A program made the position numbers and the translations under genes. The notes below the pieces were generated by a model. The model was given only the letters and a program-made list of their open reading frames with translations. It did no database searches and had not been told where the DNA came from. This document shows positions 1-9,416 of a stretch of 64,000 nt of DNA, in pieces; the stretch's first letter is position 1, and each line of letters opens with the position of its first letter. Source of the stretch: Methanospirillum purgamenti (GTDB taxonomy: Archaea; Halobacteriota; Methanomicrobia; Methanomicrobiales; Methanospirillaceae); assembly GCF_018502485.1 (NCBI RefSeq), contig NZ_CP075546.1; one strand, given 5' to 3'.

Positions 1-1223
1 TCCCCTCTCCGTGTCCACATCCGGTATCCGAGAAATCCACCTATCAGCAGCAGGATTCCTAAGATTATTGAAGATGTATTATCCGGAGGACTTTGAACAG
101 TGAGCGTGAGATTTTCCGTTCGTTCATGTTCACCCCAGTCATCTTGGTAAGAAACATGCAGCGTATATGGATATTCACCTGATTCCCCGGAATCCAGGAT
201 AAATACTGCCGGTGCATCGTTATGAGGTTCGATTCTTCCAATAAATGCCTCTTTATTTCCCAGAAATGGAAGCGTGATCCAAGCCCTGACTGCTTCTGCA
301 TCACCAGTTCCTGAATTATCAAGTCTGATTACCAGATCAAAAGGAGTATTTTTCATAATGCGGGAAGGATCTGTCTCGATAGACATGAGTGATACATCGG
401 CTTCACCTCTGATATCTAGAGAGAGGGTCTCTGATGTGCCTATTTCGCCTTTGTCAGGAGTTGTATAGAGTATCTCAATCGGGATCTTGTGAATTCCAGG
501 ATTGACATTTTTATCAGTGTTAAAGGTGATTTCTCCAGATGACTCCTCACCCTGTTTCAGTTTTTCTATATGAAATGCATTTGTCTGGAGTGGAGCTATG
601 GATGTTCCAGTCTCTTTTACCCGAACGGTGATGTCTTTTGCCTGACTGACACCGCGGTTTGTCAAAGATATCCTGACAGGAAATGATTCTCCCGGGCGTA
701 TCGGGCCAGATGACGACTGCGAGAGTATGAGGGCTGGCTGTCGTACGGCAGAGATCGGAGTATTCACATTTACCGCAATCGGATACTTAATACTCTCCTG
801 GTTGCGAAGCCTGATTAGAAGTTCAGCAAAGTAAATTCCATTTGCAGGCGGGGCCTTGATAACAAAGGAGATCTGTACCGACTGACCTGGTCCAATCTGA
901 CCTTCAAACTGCCCGTTCCCGGCGAGAACATCTATATCCTTTTTCCCATTCAGGAATACGCTGTCAATGACCGGTGAAGGAAAAACTCCTGTTGATTCAG
1001 AGATCTCGTCATTCGTGCCAGTCTCAACCGATGCAGGGATGGTATCTACAGAGGTTTTGGTATTTGACAGAGTAACGGTCACAATTCCTTTTTCTTCAGG
1101 CATAAGAACTGATGGTGTTATCTGGTAATCGGTCACTGCAATGTGAGAATATGCTGCCTGTACTGATCCGCCGGATATCAGGATGCACAGGATGAAGATA
1201 AGAGTGTAGACATGTTTTTTCAT
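1..1223 (-). CDS. COG1361-type surface protein with C-terminal membrane anchor (3' end outside window)
   Basis: The frame is open from an ATG at 1223 down to the window edge, so the gene is cut at its 3' end (about 407 residues seen). The start is preceded by AGAAGGA. Residues 1-22 are a signal peptide ending near 'GSVQA'. The body is a series of beta-sandwich segments of the CARDB/COG1361 kind, recognisable from phrases such as 'VTLSN', 'LTNRGVSQAKDITVRV' and 'LDNSGTGDAEAV'. A hydrophobic helix near residues 385-402 is followed by basic residues 'RMWTRRG', which looks like a membrane anchor with a cytoplasmic tail. It has the same architecture as the 18859-20226 protein, which sits beside an ABC exporter, so a MacB-type ABC module may lie just beyond the left edge. 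It is divergent from an HTH regulator. Ligand or cargo is unknown. Confidence 0.8.
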   Translation of the reverse strand, partial: MKKHVYTLIFILCILISGGSVQAAYSHIAVTDYQITPSVLMPEEKGIVTVTLSNTKTSVDTIPASVETGTNDEISESTGVFPSPVIDSVFLNGKKDIDVLAGNGQFEGQIGPGQSVQISFVIKAPPANGIYFAELLIRLRNQESIKYPIAVNVNTPISAVRQPALILSQSSSGPIRPGESFPVRISLTNRGVSQAKDITVRVKETGTSIAPLQTNAFHIEKLKQGEESSGEITFNTDKNVNPGIHKIPIEILYTTPDKGEIGTSETLSLDIRGEADVSLMSIETDPSRIMKNTPFDLVIRLDNSGTGDAEAVRAWITLPFLGNKEAFIGRIEPHNDAPAVFILDSGESGEYPYTLHVSYQDDWGEHERTENLTLTVQSPPDNTSSIILGILLLIGGFLGYRMWTRRG

Positions 1224-1384
1224 AATTGTCCTTCTATATGTGTAGTTCTATCCCGCAGCATGTGAACTATTGGTGACAGGATACATGTAAGTATGCTTTA
1301 TAATCAAAACCGGTTTGTGCCATACATGTATGGGTATTATATTGAGTAAACAGCATTGAGAATGTATAGAGTGTGGGTTATGCC

Positions 1385-2041
1385 ATGAGAAAAATGACCA
1401 TAACATGCCAGATTTCAGATTTATTCCGGACATTTTATACTGCACGGTTTTTTGAGGCAGTAAAGTCGATAGAGCTGCTTCGGATGATCCGATTGGATTT
1501 TAAAGAGGGGACAAAACTGGGTATTGCAAAAATCACATGTAATCCTGGATTTTCAGTAAAAGATATCGAATTTCCAGAAGGAGGAGAGATTATTGCAATA
1601 TTTCAGGAAACCGGTGATGAATCTATACTATTATTCAAAGGAACTGCACCTCCTTCCATTATGCATATCAGCAAATTATTTGCAAGAGATATTATCTGGT
1701 CAACACCTACTATCCTGTATAAGGATAAAATAACGTACAGTATCATTGGTGAAGAAAAAGAACTCAAATACATGCTTCGTCTAATAAAGTTAATCCTTGG
1801 GCCGATAGAGGATATCGCATATGAAAAAGCGACATTTGGTCCATATGACCTGATCCAGTCATTAACAAAGAAACAACAGGAAATACTGGTCCTCGCGAAA
1901 AAAGCAGGATATTATCACAATCCCCGGAAAATTACATTGGACGATCTCTCTCTACTATCCGGGCTTTCAAAAGCTACTGTCGGTGAACACCTCAGAAAAG
2001 CAGAAAACCATGTTATGAATTCAGTATTAGCCGGATACTGA
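1385..2041 (+). CDS. HTH_10 (bacterio-opsin activator type) transcription regulator
   Basis: About 218 residues. The last 60 residues form the helix-turn-helix domain typical of archaeal Bat-like regulators, with 'LTKKQQEILVLAKKAGYY', then 'ITLDDLSLLSGLSKATVGEH' and 'LRKAENHV'. The N-terminal 150 residues are an alpha/beta domain with no family I can name. In this family that part usually senses the signal while the C-terminal HTH binds DNA. The start could be GTG at 1373, ATG at 1385 or ATG at 1394; none has a strong ribosome site and I chose 1385. The gene is divergent from the surface protein at 1-1223 across about 160 bases, so it may control that gene and the ABC module likely beyond it. 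Its 3' end overlaps the convergent transporter gene by about 15 bases. Confidence 0.8.
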   Translation: MRKMTITCQISDLFRTFYTARFFEAVKSIELLRMIRLDFKEGTKLGIAKITCNPGFSVKDIEFPEGGEIIAIFQETGDESILLFKGTAPPSIMHISKLFARDIIWSTPTILYKDKITYSIIGEEKELKYMLRLIKLILGPIEDIAYEKATFGPYDLIQSLTKKQQEILVLAKKAGYYHNPRKITLDDLSLLSGLSKATVGEHLRKAENHVMNSVLAGY

Positions 2042-2938
2042 TTTTTCATCCGGACTGGTGCTTGTTGAACCAAGGTATATTGCTCCAAGGGTAAGCACCA
2101 CCCCGAGAAGAGTAACACTGGTAAATGGGAGCCTGAAGATGAGAATATCCCAGATGAACGCTCCGGCAGGTTGGAGAAGTAATATCAATCCGACTTTAAT
2201 CGGAACGGTGTGCGGAAGCCCTGCCGATATTAGCACCCATGCAATAACCTGACAGATTACGGCATAACCGATGAGATAGAGCCATGAATCAACTCCGGGG
2301 ACATCAAAACTATCTCCTGATCCGATAACCACAAGTCCGGTAATGATGGTAGTAAGAATTGAAATCATGCAAAGATTTGCAATTTTTCCTTCCAAGTCAA
2401 ATGAGGTCTGTAATAGCCGGAGTAATAAAACATAGCCACCGTACCAGAATGCAGTGGTAAGGGCAAGCAGGACTCCTAATTGAAATCCATCAGCAGCAGA
2501 ACTCCATTGCACCCCGCAGATAAGGTACAGACCTATGATAGAGACAGGGATCGCCAGAATCAACCGGAGAGTTACTCTGGTGTGAAGAACCAGCACACTA
2601 AACGCTGCCAGAACAAATACTTGAAAATTTCCCAGGATCGTCGCAAGGCCTGGACCAATGAGAAGAATGCTCTGGTGCCAGAAGGTCAGATCAAGGGTGT
2701 AGAATATGCTGGCAAGCAGAGCGATACCACAGTTCCGGAGTCCAAGCCATATCCTTCCCCTGGTATACACAAGAAGCAGAAGAAGGGGCGGAAGAGATAA
2801 TGCCATTCGGTAAAATGCAGATGCACTCGCACTTACTCCTGAAAGAACGACAAAAATCGGGGATAAACTGATAAGTAGAGCTCCGATAACGACTAATAAC
2901 TGACCATACACCGGCCCCGGGTCACGAATAATATTCAT
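2027..2938 (-). CDS. DMT-superfamily (EamA) exporter
   Basis: About 303 residues with roughly ten hydrophobic segments arranged as two EamA repeats, the first near residues 10-140 and the second near 150-290. This is the architecture of drug/metabolite transporters, which export small metabolites or amino acids through the cytoplasmic membrane. Typical features are the short loops and the 'GPGLATILGNFQVFVLA' segment of the first repeat. The ATG at 2938 is preferred; a TTG at 2947 would add three residues. The gene is convergent with the HTH regulator and has no functional partner next to it, so its substrate cannot be deduced. Confidence 0.85.
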   Translation of the reverse strand: MNIIRDPGPVYGQLLVVIGALLISLSPIFVVLSGVSASASAFYRMALSLPPLLLLLVYTRGRIWLGLRNCGIALLASIFYTLDLTFWHQSILLIGPGLATILGNFQVFVLAAFSVLVLHTRVTLRLILAIPVSIIGLYLICGVQWSSAADGFQLGVLLALTTAFWYGGYVLLLRLLQTSFDLEGKIANLCMISILTTIITGLVVIGSGDSFDVPGVDSWLYLIGYAVICQVIAWVLISAGLPHTVPIKVGLILLLQPAGAFIWDILIFRLPFTSVTLLGVVLTLGAIYLGSTSTSPDEKSVSG

Positions 2939-2995
2939 AGAGGACAAAAGAAAGAGGTAATTTTGAAAGCATGTGAATGTGAGAGAAATATTTTT

Positions 2996-3403
2996 TTAAC
3001 GAATCGAAATTACCTTCAATTCAGGAATTTTTTTAAAATCTTTAAAGTTATCTGTTAGAATGCCATCAGATTTGGTATCTAACGCATGTTGTCCAATAAT
3101 CGCGTCATTTGTCATTACATTCAATCGATTTGAAAGATCTATTGCGCGAATTATTGTTGAATAATCGATTGGTACGTAAGTGATATATGATGAATTAAGG
3201 ATCTTATTCATTCTTAACACAGATTCATCAGAACCGAGAAATTTTCGTAATTTATAATGAACTTCAGATACAATGATAGAATCAATAAAAAACTGATGAT
3301 TTTTCTGGATGTAATCATGAATTAAATCCCTGACTATAGGGTATTCTGGTGTATCACCAAGATTTGCGAAAATCAGAATATTCGAATCAATGAAGTAATT
3401 CAT
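2996..3403 (-). CDS. vapC: VapC-type PIN-domain toxin ribonuclease
   Basis: 135 residues beginning 'MNYFIDSNILIFANLGD', the usual PIN start with the first catalytic Asp in 'FIDSN'. A conserved Glu lies in 'VSEVHYK', and later acidic residues occur in 'MTNDAIIGQHAL' and 'ILTDNFKDF'. These are the acidic positions of the Mg-dependent PIN active site. VapC toxins cleave RNA, commonly tRNA or rRNA, when not bound by their antitoxin. The ATG overlaps the stop codon of the antitoxin gene as TAATG, which decides the start over a TTG nine bases upstream and implies translational coupling. Confidence 0.88.
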   Translation of the reverse strand: MNYFIDSNILIFANLGDTPEYPIVRDLIHDYIQKNHQFFIDSIIVSEVHYKLRKFLGSDESVLRMNKILNSSYITYVPIDYSTIIRAIDLSNRLNVMTNDAIIGQHALDTKSDGILTDNFKDFKKIPELKVISIR

Positions 3404-3642
3404 TATCCCCAAATCTCATCATCGATTTTTCTGAGTTCTTGCGATGTAACTGGCCGGCCTAGTATAGCAGGGTGATCGATGAGATCAATGAGTGAATCCT
3501 CTTGTGATACCCGTTTGAGTTGAATGGTGGAATCATTTAAAATTTCTAGTTTAAATGAATCATGAGGTTTAATATCCAGAATTTCCTTTAATTCTTTTAA
3601 AGGAAGAGAAATATCTTCTGTTACTTCAATAATTGTTGACAT
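3403..3642 (-). CDS. vapB: VapB-type antitoxin
   Basis: 79 residues. The N-terminal half ('IIEVTEDISLPLKELKEILD', then 'IKPHDSFKLEIL') resembles a swapped-hairpin AbrB/SpoVT DNA-binding fold, with a beta strand, a short helix and a 'KLEIL' strand. The C-terminal tail, rich in Ile, Leu and acidic residues ('LIDLIDHPAILGRPVTSQEL'), is the part expected to wrap the toxin. Position directly before the PIN gene, with a one-base TAATG overlap, supports the antitoxin role. Such antitoxins usually repress their own promoter, but I cannot point to the operator. Confidence 0.8.
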   Translation of the reverse strand: MSTIIEVTEDISLPLKELKEILDIKPHDSFKLEILNDSTIQLKRVSQEDSLIDLIDHPAILGRPVTSQELRKIDDEIWG

Positions 3643-3773
3643 AACACGTCCTTATTGATTTTTCGCTATGTATGTAATTGGTGAGGAGATTATTAGATTC
3701 TTTTTCATACTGGCAAAAACGAATAATTACTGATACATAAAACCGAAATTTTTGAAAGAAAGAAAATATGATA

Positions 3774-6491
3774 TTATTCGGTTTTCACTACTTTGGGCCA
3801 AACAACCTTAAATATCTCCATGACCACGACAATTACACATGCTGCAGCAAAGAGAATTCCCCACTGTGTCAGTGTGACCGGCTCGAGTCCCAGTACATCC
3901 TGTAAGACAGGGATATGCATGGCAATCTGGTGAATCGCCTGTGCTGCAATTACCGAACCAACCAGGAAGAGATTTCTCGATAAGGGCATCCGGAATGCAG
4001 AGACAAATTCAGACCGGCAATTAAACACATGTACATTTTCAAGCAGGACAAAGAGAAGAACTGCAAGATTTCGGGCAGTATTCTCTTCTACACCAGTTGA
4101 GATCATGTAATACCAGGCAATAAATCCAATTATTCCCATGATTACCGATGATACCAGGATCTGACTGATCATCAGACGGTTAAATATCCCCTGAGATGGA
4201 GGACGGGGCGGACGGTTCATGGCTCCCTTCTCCCCTGGTTCAAAGGCAAGACCCACATGCTGAATTCCATTGGTTACCAGGTTTAACCAGAGCAACTGAA
4301 CAGCAAGAAGTGGCAGAGGCAGATGAGCGATGAGTGAGCAGGTAAAGAGTATCACCTCTGCTGCTCCGGTTGAGACAAGCAGGTAGGTTACTTTTCTGAT
4401 ATTATCATAGGCATATCTCCCTTCTTCGATACCAGCAACAATGGAAGAGAACCGGTCATCAGTAATGATCATCGAGGCATTATCCTTGGCAATATCTGTC
4501 CCGGAACCCATCGCAACCCCGATATGAGCTCGTCGAAGGGCAGGGGCATCATTCACCCCATCTCCCGTTACCGCAACAAAATGACCCATCCGGATAAGAG
4601 CATCAACAATGGAAAGTTTCTGGACCGGTGTGACCCGGGCAAAAACCCGTGCTTTCTGGACAAGATCAAAGAACTCAGGAATCTCAACAGACCCGAGAGC
4701 ATCAATCTCCATACCAGTAAGAACCTGATCCTGATTATGGGCGATACCAAGGGTTTTTGCAATGGCAAGAGCGGTAGCCGGATGATCTCCGGTAACCATT
4801 ACAACAGTAACCCCGGCTTTTTGACATGATTCAACTGATGACCGTGCATCAGGCCTTACCGGATCAATAAATCCGATATACCCGAGGAGAACCAGTGAAG
4901 GAAGGCCTGATTTTATTGGATCCTTAGGAATTCCCGGAGATACCGCTTCAGCTACTGCAAGAACACGGTACCCGTTTTCTGCTAGTTCCTCTGCTTTTGC
5001 AAGGAGACGTACCTGATCAACATCCATATCTCCTGTTGGTGTTCGCATTCGGGTACAATAGGGTAAAACTGCTTCTGCTGCACCCTTTATACCAAACCGT
5101 TCCCCTTCGGAGTCAATAAATCCGGCTGCCGAGTACCGTCGCTCAGCTTCAAAGGGAATGAATAACGGTCTTTCAACAGATTTTTGAATGAGAGTGGTAT
5201 CCAGGCCTGATTTTCTGGCAAGTGCGAGAAATGCCACATCGATGGGATCACCGGAGTGATGCCATCTGTTCTGATTTTTGTCAAGATGGGCTTCGCTACA
5301 AAGTGATGCAATGTGACAAAGCCGTTGTATCTGAGAACGTGCTGATTCAGGTAATACTTCTCCGGAGGTGGTCTGGATTGTTCCCTCTCCGGTATATCCG
5401 GTCCCGGTAACCTCGTAGGATTCACGTTCTGGAAGCAGGACGATATGAGCCGTCTGCTCATTCATGGTCAGGGTTCCGGTTTTATCACTGGCAATAAGAG
5501 TACAGGAACCCAGACTTTCAACAGCGGTCATTTTTCTGACAATCACATTCCGTCCTGCCATCCGATGAGCGGCGATGGAGAGTACAACAGTCAACGCAAC
5601 CGGCAAACCTTCGGGAATTGCTGACACTGCAAGAGCAACGGCAAAGAAGAAAACATCAATAATTCCCATGCCCTGGTAAACTGCTATTACACCCAGAATC
5701 GCTGTTGCAATCAGAACAGCAACTGCAATATGTTGGGAGAATTTTTCCATTCTGATGATCAGGGGTGGTTTTGACAGCGTGGTATCCGCAACAGCTACAG
5801 CAATTTTCCCTACTTCGGTACAAATCCCGGTATTTACAATATACCCCCGGCAGATACCACGGACAACTGTCGTTCCGGCAAAGGCCATGTTCTCCTGATC
5901 ACTGATTGGAATTTCTTCAGGGAGCACAGTAACCTGTTTGGTTACCGGGACCGATTCTCCAGTCAGGACAGATTCATCAATTGAACAATCTGCAACCTGT
6001 GTTATTCGAAGGTCGGCTGGAACCCTTGTCCCTGCTTCAAGAAAGACATAATCTCCGGGAACGAGTTCTTCGGCTGGAATCCGGACTTCCTGACCGTCAC
6101 GAGTAACTACTGCAGTAATCCGGAAGAGCTGCTGGAGAGCTTTTGCACTCTGTTCTGCCTTCCATTCCTGTATCGTCCCGATAATTGCATTAATAAGAAT
6201 TACAACCGTGATAAATGCAGTATCGGTCAGGTGATCCAAAAACCAGGATAAGAGAGCAGCAGCTATTAAGACATAGATAAGCGGGCTCTTGAATTGACTC
6301 AAAAATATTGCAAATACAGAGACCTTCTTTGCTTCAGGCAGTTCATTCTTTCCAAACTCCTGAATTCGTGTTACAGCTTCCTTGGAACTCAGGCCATTTG
6401 GGCCGGTAGCAAGTTTTTCTCGTACCACCGGTTCAGAAAGGGACTGCCAGGAGATTCCCTTCCTGCAATGGGATGATGAATCCGGGACCAT
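3774..6491 (-). CDS. P2-type cation-transporting ATPase
   Basis: 905 residues with the complete P-type layout: N-terminal cation-ATPase domain, two membrane helices, actuator domain with 'LTGESVPV', helices M3-M4 with 'AIPEGLPVALTVV', phosphorylation motif 'DKTGTLTMNE' with the catalytic Asp at about residue 336, nucleotide domain, hinge 'VTGDGVNDAPALRRA', and a six-helix C-terminal region. The M4 'IPEGLP' motif puts it among Ca2+/Na+-type pumps. In M6 it reads 'NLVTNGIQHVGLA', so the Asp of the SERCA motif is Asn. In M5 it keeps the Glu ('GAAEVI') but not the neighbouring Asn. The ion is therefore uncertain. It stands alone on its strand between VapBC and the chemoreceptor gene. Confidence 0.92.
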   Translation of the reverse strand: MVPDSSSHCRKGISWQSLSEPVVREKLATGPNGLSSKEAVTRIQEFGKNELPEAKKVSVFAIFLSQFKSPLIYVLIAAALLSWFLDHLTDTAFITVVILINAIIGTIQEWKAEQSAKALQQLFRITAVVTRDGQEVRIPAEELVPGDYVFLEAGTRVPADLRITQVADCSIDESVLTGESVPVTKQVTVLPEEIPISDQENMAFAGTTVVRGICRGYIVNTGICTEVGKIAVAVADTTLSKPPLIIRMEKFSQHIAVAVLIATAILGVIAVYQGMGIIDVFFFAVALAVSAIPEGLPVALTVVLSIAAHRMAGRNVIVRKMTAVESLGSCTLIASDKTGTLTMNEQTAHIVLLPERESYEVTGTGYTGEGTIQTTSGEVLPESARSQIQRLCHIASLCSEAHLDKNQNRWHHSGDPIDVAFLALARKSGLDTTLIQKSVERPLFIPFEAERRYSAAGFIDSEGERFGIKGAAEAVLPYCTRMRTPTGDMDVDQVRLLAKAEELAENGYRVLAVAEAVSPGIPKDPIKSGLPSLVLLGYIGFIDPVRPDARSSVESCQKAGVTVVMVTGDHPATALAIAKTLGIAHNQDQVLTGMEIDALGSVEIPEFFDLVQKARVFARVTPVQKLSIVDALIRMGHFVAVTGDGVNDAPALRRAHIGVAMGSGTDIAKDNASMIITDDRFSSIVAGIEEGRYAYDNIRKVTYLLVSTGAAEVILFTCSLIAHLPLPLLAVQLLWLNLVTNGIQHVGLAFEPGEKGAMNRPPRPPSQGIFNRLMISQILVSSVIMGIIGFIAWYYMISTGVEENTARNLAVLLFVLLENVHVFNCRSEFVSAFRMPLSRNLFLVGSVIAAQAIHQIAMHIPVLQDVLGLEPVTLTQWGILFAAACVIVVVMEIFKVVWPKVVKTE

Positions 6492-6583
6492 AAGTCACCA
6501 TCTATCTCTCAATTATTAAAGCACTTCCTGATATCGTCCAATTTTTTTATCGCCCAATAATCGCTCATTTAGGCCACCATATG

Positions 6584-6593
6584 TTATATAAAC
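6584..6593 (+). promoter_or_regulatory. TATA box of the chemoreceptor gene
   Basis: TTATATAAAC matches an archaeal TATA box. Transcription would begin about 25 bases downstream, near 6614, leaving a leader of about 15 bases that contains the Shine-Dalgarno-like GGTGAGG before the ATG at 6629. This rules out the farther upstream ATG at 6581, which lies next to the TATA box. Confidence 0.6.
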
Positions 6594-6628
6594 AAGTGTG
6601 CTCAAGTGAACAACATCAGGTGAGGATT

Positions 6629-8734
6629 ATGCTGGAAAATGTGAAAATAGGTAAAAAATTGATTGGTGGGTTTCTCCTTACTATCATAATTATGCTCATA
6701 ATCGCCGGAACCGGGTTTGTATTCATTAGTGATCTGGCGGTGAAAAGTGAGGGGATGTATAATGACAGGTTGATACCCATTCAACAAATGGGAACTGTGG
6801 TTGAAGCATTTACACAATTCAGAGGGGATGTGTATAAAGCAATGCTGGTTCCTGCAGAGAGAGATGTAAGTCTTGCATCTGCTGAAGCTGTTTTAATAGG
6901 AATAGATGAAAAAATTGAGAACATTGATAAATTAAACCTGGATCCTGAGGAGAGAAAGGTTTTAGAATCATTTAAAACCGCATTTGTAGGGTATAAATCA
7001 GAATCTGAAAAGCTCATTGATCTCATTAAACAAAACAAAGTTGAAGAAGGAATTGCCCATCTTGCTGCCGGAACACCTCTGGCAAATTACCGGACACAAT
7101 GCATGACTGCTCTCTCAACCCTCATGGAAACGAACATGAAGGTAGCTGAGCAGATAAAAACTGACAACGATAATAACGCGAATGCTGCCAAGACCACCAT
7201 GATCATTGTCACTATCATTGGTGCCATTATCGGAATCGGATTTGCATATGCTCTTACGAGAAGCATCACCGGACCTCTAGGTAAAACCGTGGAGATGTTA
7301 GATGAGATGACTCATGGTCACCTTGGTACACGTCTTTCTATGCACCGAAAGGATGAAATCGGGATCCTTGCCGGAACAATGGATACATTTGCAAATAACC
7401 TGCAGCATGAGGTCATCGGCATCATGAAAAAGATAGCTGCTGGAGAAAAAGTGGCTTCTGTACCCATTATGGATGAGAGAGATGAGATTGGACCGGCCCT
7501 CAAAGAAACGGTTGATACCCTCAATGACCTCATTGAAGAGACAAAAGTCCTTGCCGATGCAGCAGCGGAGGGAAATCTCAATATTCGTGGAAATGCTGAA
7601 AAGTTCAAGGGCGGGTACAGGGAAATCATCGCAGGTATCAATGCAACTCTTGAAAATATCATCGGTCCTGTAAATGAAGCCATGAATCTTGCCGGAGCAT
7701 ATGCTCTTGGAGACTTTTCTGCACGATTTAGTCCGAAGGTTGTAGTGAAGGGAGATTTCATACCATTCCGGGATTCGCTCAATAAAATAGGAGTAGAAAC
7801 AGGTCTTGCAGTCGGACAGGTGAAAAAAGAGGTTGACTCTCTTCTCGCTGGTATGGAGGAGACCAGCGCCAGTGTTGAAGAAGTGACTGCCGGAGCCCAG
7901 AACCTTGCACACAATGCCGGAGTTGTCAGTGATCTGTCAGAAAAGAGCGGAGCAGGAGTCGGTCAGGTATTACAGGCGATGAATGACCTTTCCGTTACGG
8001 TTGCCGCTGTTGCAGGGCAGGCAAATGAAGTCGCAAACCTTACCCAGGAGACAGACGATCTTTCCAAACAGGGTTCTTCACTGGTTCAGAGAACCGATAA
8101 AGGGATGCAGAAGATTTCAACCTCCTTTAATGAAACCGATCAGGTAATAGGAGAGATAGGCAAACAGATGGAGGATATCGGAACCATTGTGAATGTTATA
8201 AGTTCTATTGCCGACCAGACAAACCTCCTTGCCTTAAACGCTGCCATTGAAGCTGCCCGTGCAGGAGATGCCGGACTTGGCTTTGCTGTGGTTGCTGACG
8301 AAGTAAAAGCACTGGCTCTTGAATCACAACAATCTGCTGAAAAGATTGCCAATTTAATCACAGACCTGCAGAAAAAATCCAAGGCAGTTACAGAATCCAT
8401 GAAGAATTCCCTGAATGATGTTGAAGAGGGGAATACTGCAGTCAGAGAGACGCTTTCAGTTTTTAACAAGATTGCAGAGGCAATTGCCAATGTTTCTATC
8501 CGGGTTGGTGAAGTTGCCGGAGCAAGTCAGGAACAGGCTGCCTCTGTTGAGGAGATTAGTGCAAGTGTTCATGAACTGGGCAGTCTCATCGAACAGGCGG
8601 CAAAGGAAGCAGTTGATTCATCCGCTGCAACAGAAGAAGCATCTGCAGCTCTTGACCAGATCACCCGGGTGATTACTGATGCAACCGCTTCTGTAGATCG
8701 GATATCACAATCCATGGGCAGATTTAGTACCTAA
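6629..8734 (+). CDS. Methyl-accepting chemotaxis protein with tandem HAMP
   Basis: About 701 residues. A membrane helix near residues 10-32 is followed by a helical extracytoplasmic sensor (four-helix-bundle type) to about residue 190, and a second membrane helix near 195-215. Then come HAMP and HAMP-like segments ('SITGPLGKTVEMLDEM', 'DERDEIGPALKETV', 'GPVNEAMNLAGAYALGDFS'). The C-terminal coiled coil carries the CheA/CheW-contact tip 'ADQTNLLALNAAIEAARAGD' and 'GFAVVADEVKALA'. It should pass ligand binding to a CheA kinase that controls the archaellum. The start at 6629 has GGTGAGG upstream. No che or fla gene lies in the window, so it is an orphan receptor. Confidence 0.93.
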   Translation: MLENVKIGKKLIGGFLLTIIIMLIIAGTGFVFISDLAVKSEGMYNDRLIPIQQMGTVVEAFTQFRGDVYKAMLVPAERDVSLASAEAVLIGIDEKIENIDKLNLDPEERKVLESFKTAFVGYKSESEKLIDLIKQNKVEEGIAHLAAGTPLANYRTQCMTALSTLMETNMKVAEQIKTDNDNNANAAKTTMIIVTIIGAIIGIGFAYALTRSITGPLGKTVEMLDEMTHGHLGTRLSMHRKDEIGILAGTMDTFANNLQHEVIGIMKKIAAGEKVASVPIMDERDEIGPALKETVDTLNDLIEETKVLADAAAEGNLNIRGNAEKFKGGYREIIAGINATLENIIGPVNEAMNLAGAYALGDFSARFSPKVVVKGDFIPFRDSLNKIGVETGLAVGQVKKEVDSLLAGMEETSASVEEVTAGAQNLAHNAGVVSDLSEKSGAGVGQVLQAMNDLSVTVAAVAGQANEVANLTQETDDLSKQGSSLVQRTDKGMQKISTSFNETDQVIGEIGKQMEDIGTIVNVISSIADQTNLLALNAAIEAARAGDAGLGFAVVADEVKALALESQQSAEKIANLITDLQKKSKAVTESMKNSLNDVEEGNTAVRETLSVFNKIAEAIANVSIRVGEVAGASQEQAASVEEISASVHELGSLIEQAAKEAVDSSAATEEASAALDQITRVITDATASVDRISQSMGRFST

Positions 8735-8819
8735 CTCTTTTTTTAAATCCACACCATATTTTATCCCTTTTTGGATATTTTTCATGATTATCTTGTTTTT
8801 AGATTATGAAAAGGGATGA

Positions 8820-9416
8820 TCATATCTTTGGTGCAAGACGTTCTTCAGCCTTGCTTAGAAGAATGTCTGCCCCGAGTGCAATAATCATGGCAGGGATAAT
8901 TCCGGTAAGAATGCTTGAAGTATGATATCTGACCAGTCCTTCAAGAACAACAGCTCCAAGCCCTCCGCTTCCGATGAACACCGTCACAATAGCCACAGAA
9001 TTTGCAACAATTGACGAAAGACGCAATCCTGCAAATATTGGTCGAATCGCAAGAGGAAAACGGGTATATCTCATCGTCTGGAAAAATGTAAAACCCATAC
9101 CCTCTGATGCATCAATATAGACCGGACTGATAGTAGAGAGACCAATACTGGTATTTCGAAGAACGGGAAGAAGTGTGGTTACTATTACCACGACAACAGC
9201 CGGGACAAACCCAATTCCAAGAAATGGTACGACAAGAGAAACGATGGTGAAGGCTGGTATGGATTGGAGCAGGCTGGAGCCTGAAAGGAGAAGAGTTTTC
9301 ATGATATGCCATCTGACGGTGAGAACCCCTCCGATTATTCCAATTCCGGCAGAAATAAAAAATCCGGAGTATACCAGGACAAGATGCTGCCAGATTGCAA
9401 GCTCCAGCGATATCAT
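8820..9416 (-). CDS. OpuC-type osmoprotectant ABC permease
   Basis: 198 residues with five or six membrane helices and a binding-protein-dependent permease segment: 'FVPAVVVVIVTTLLPVLRNT' followed by 'YIDASEGMGFTFFQTMRYTR', where the EA-type loop contacts the ATPase. It is one of two permeases in an OpuC-type importer for glycine betaine, choline or related osmolytes. Its ATG overlaps the stop of the preceding permease by four bases. It is the last gene of the operon. Confidence 0.88.
   Translation of the reverse strand: MISLELAIWQHLVLVYSGFFISAGIGIIGGVLTVRWHIMKTLLLSGSSLLQSIPAFTIVSLVVPFLGIGFVPAVVVVIVTTLLPVLRNTSIGLSTISPVYIDASEGMGFTFFQTMRYTRFPLAIRPIFAGLRLSSIVANSVAIVTVFIGSGGLGAVVLEGLVRYHTSSILTGIIPAMIIALGADILLSKAEERLAPKI

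Noticed and set aside
7318..7914. Long minus-strand frames opposite the chemoreceptor gene
   Set aside because: Shadows of the strong coding frame; compositions are Ser/Cys-rich without domains.
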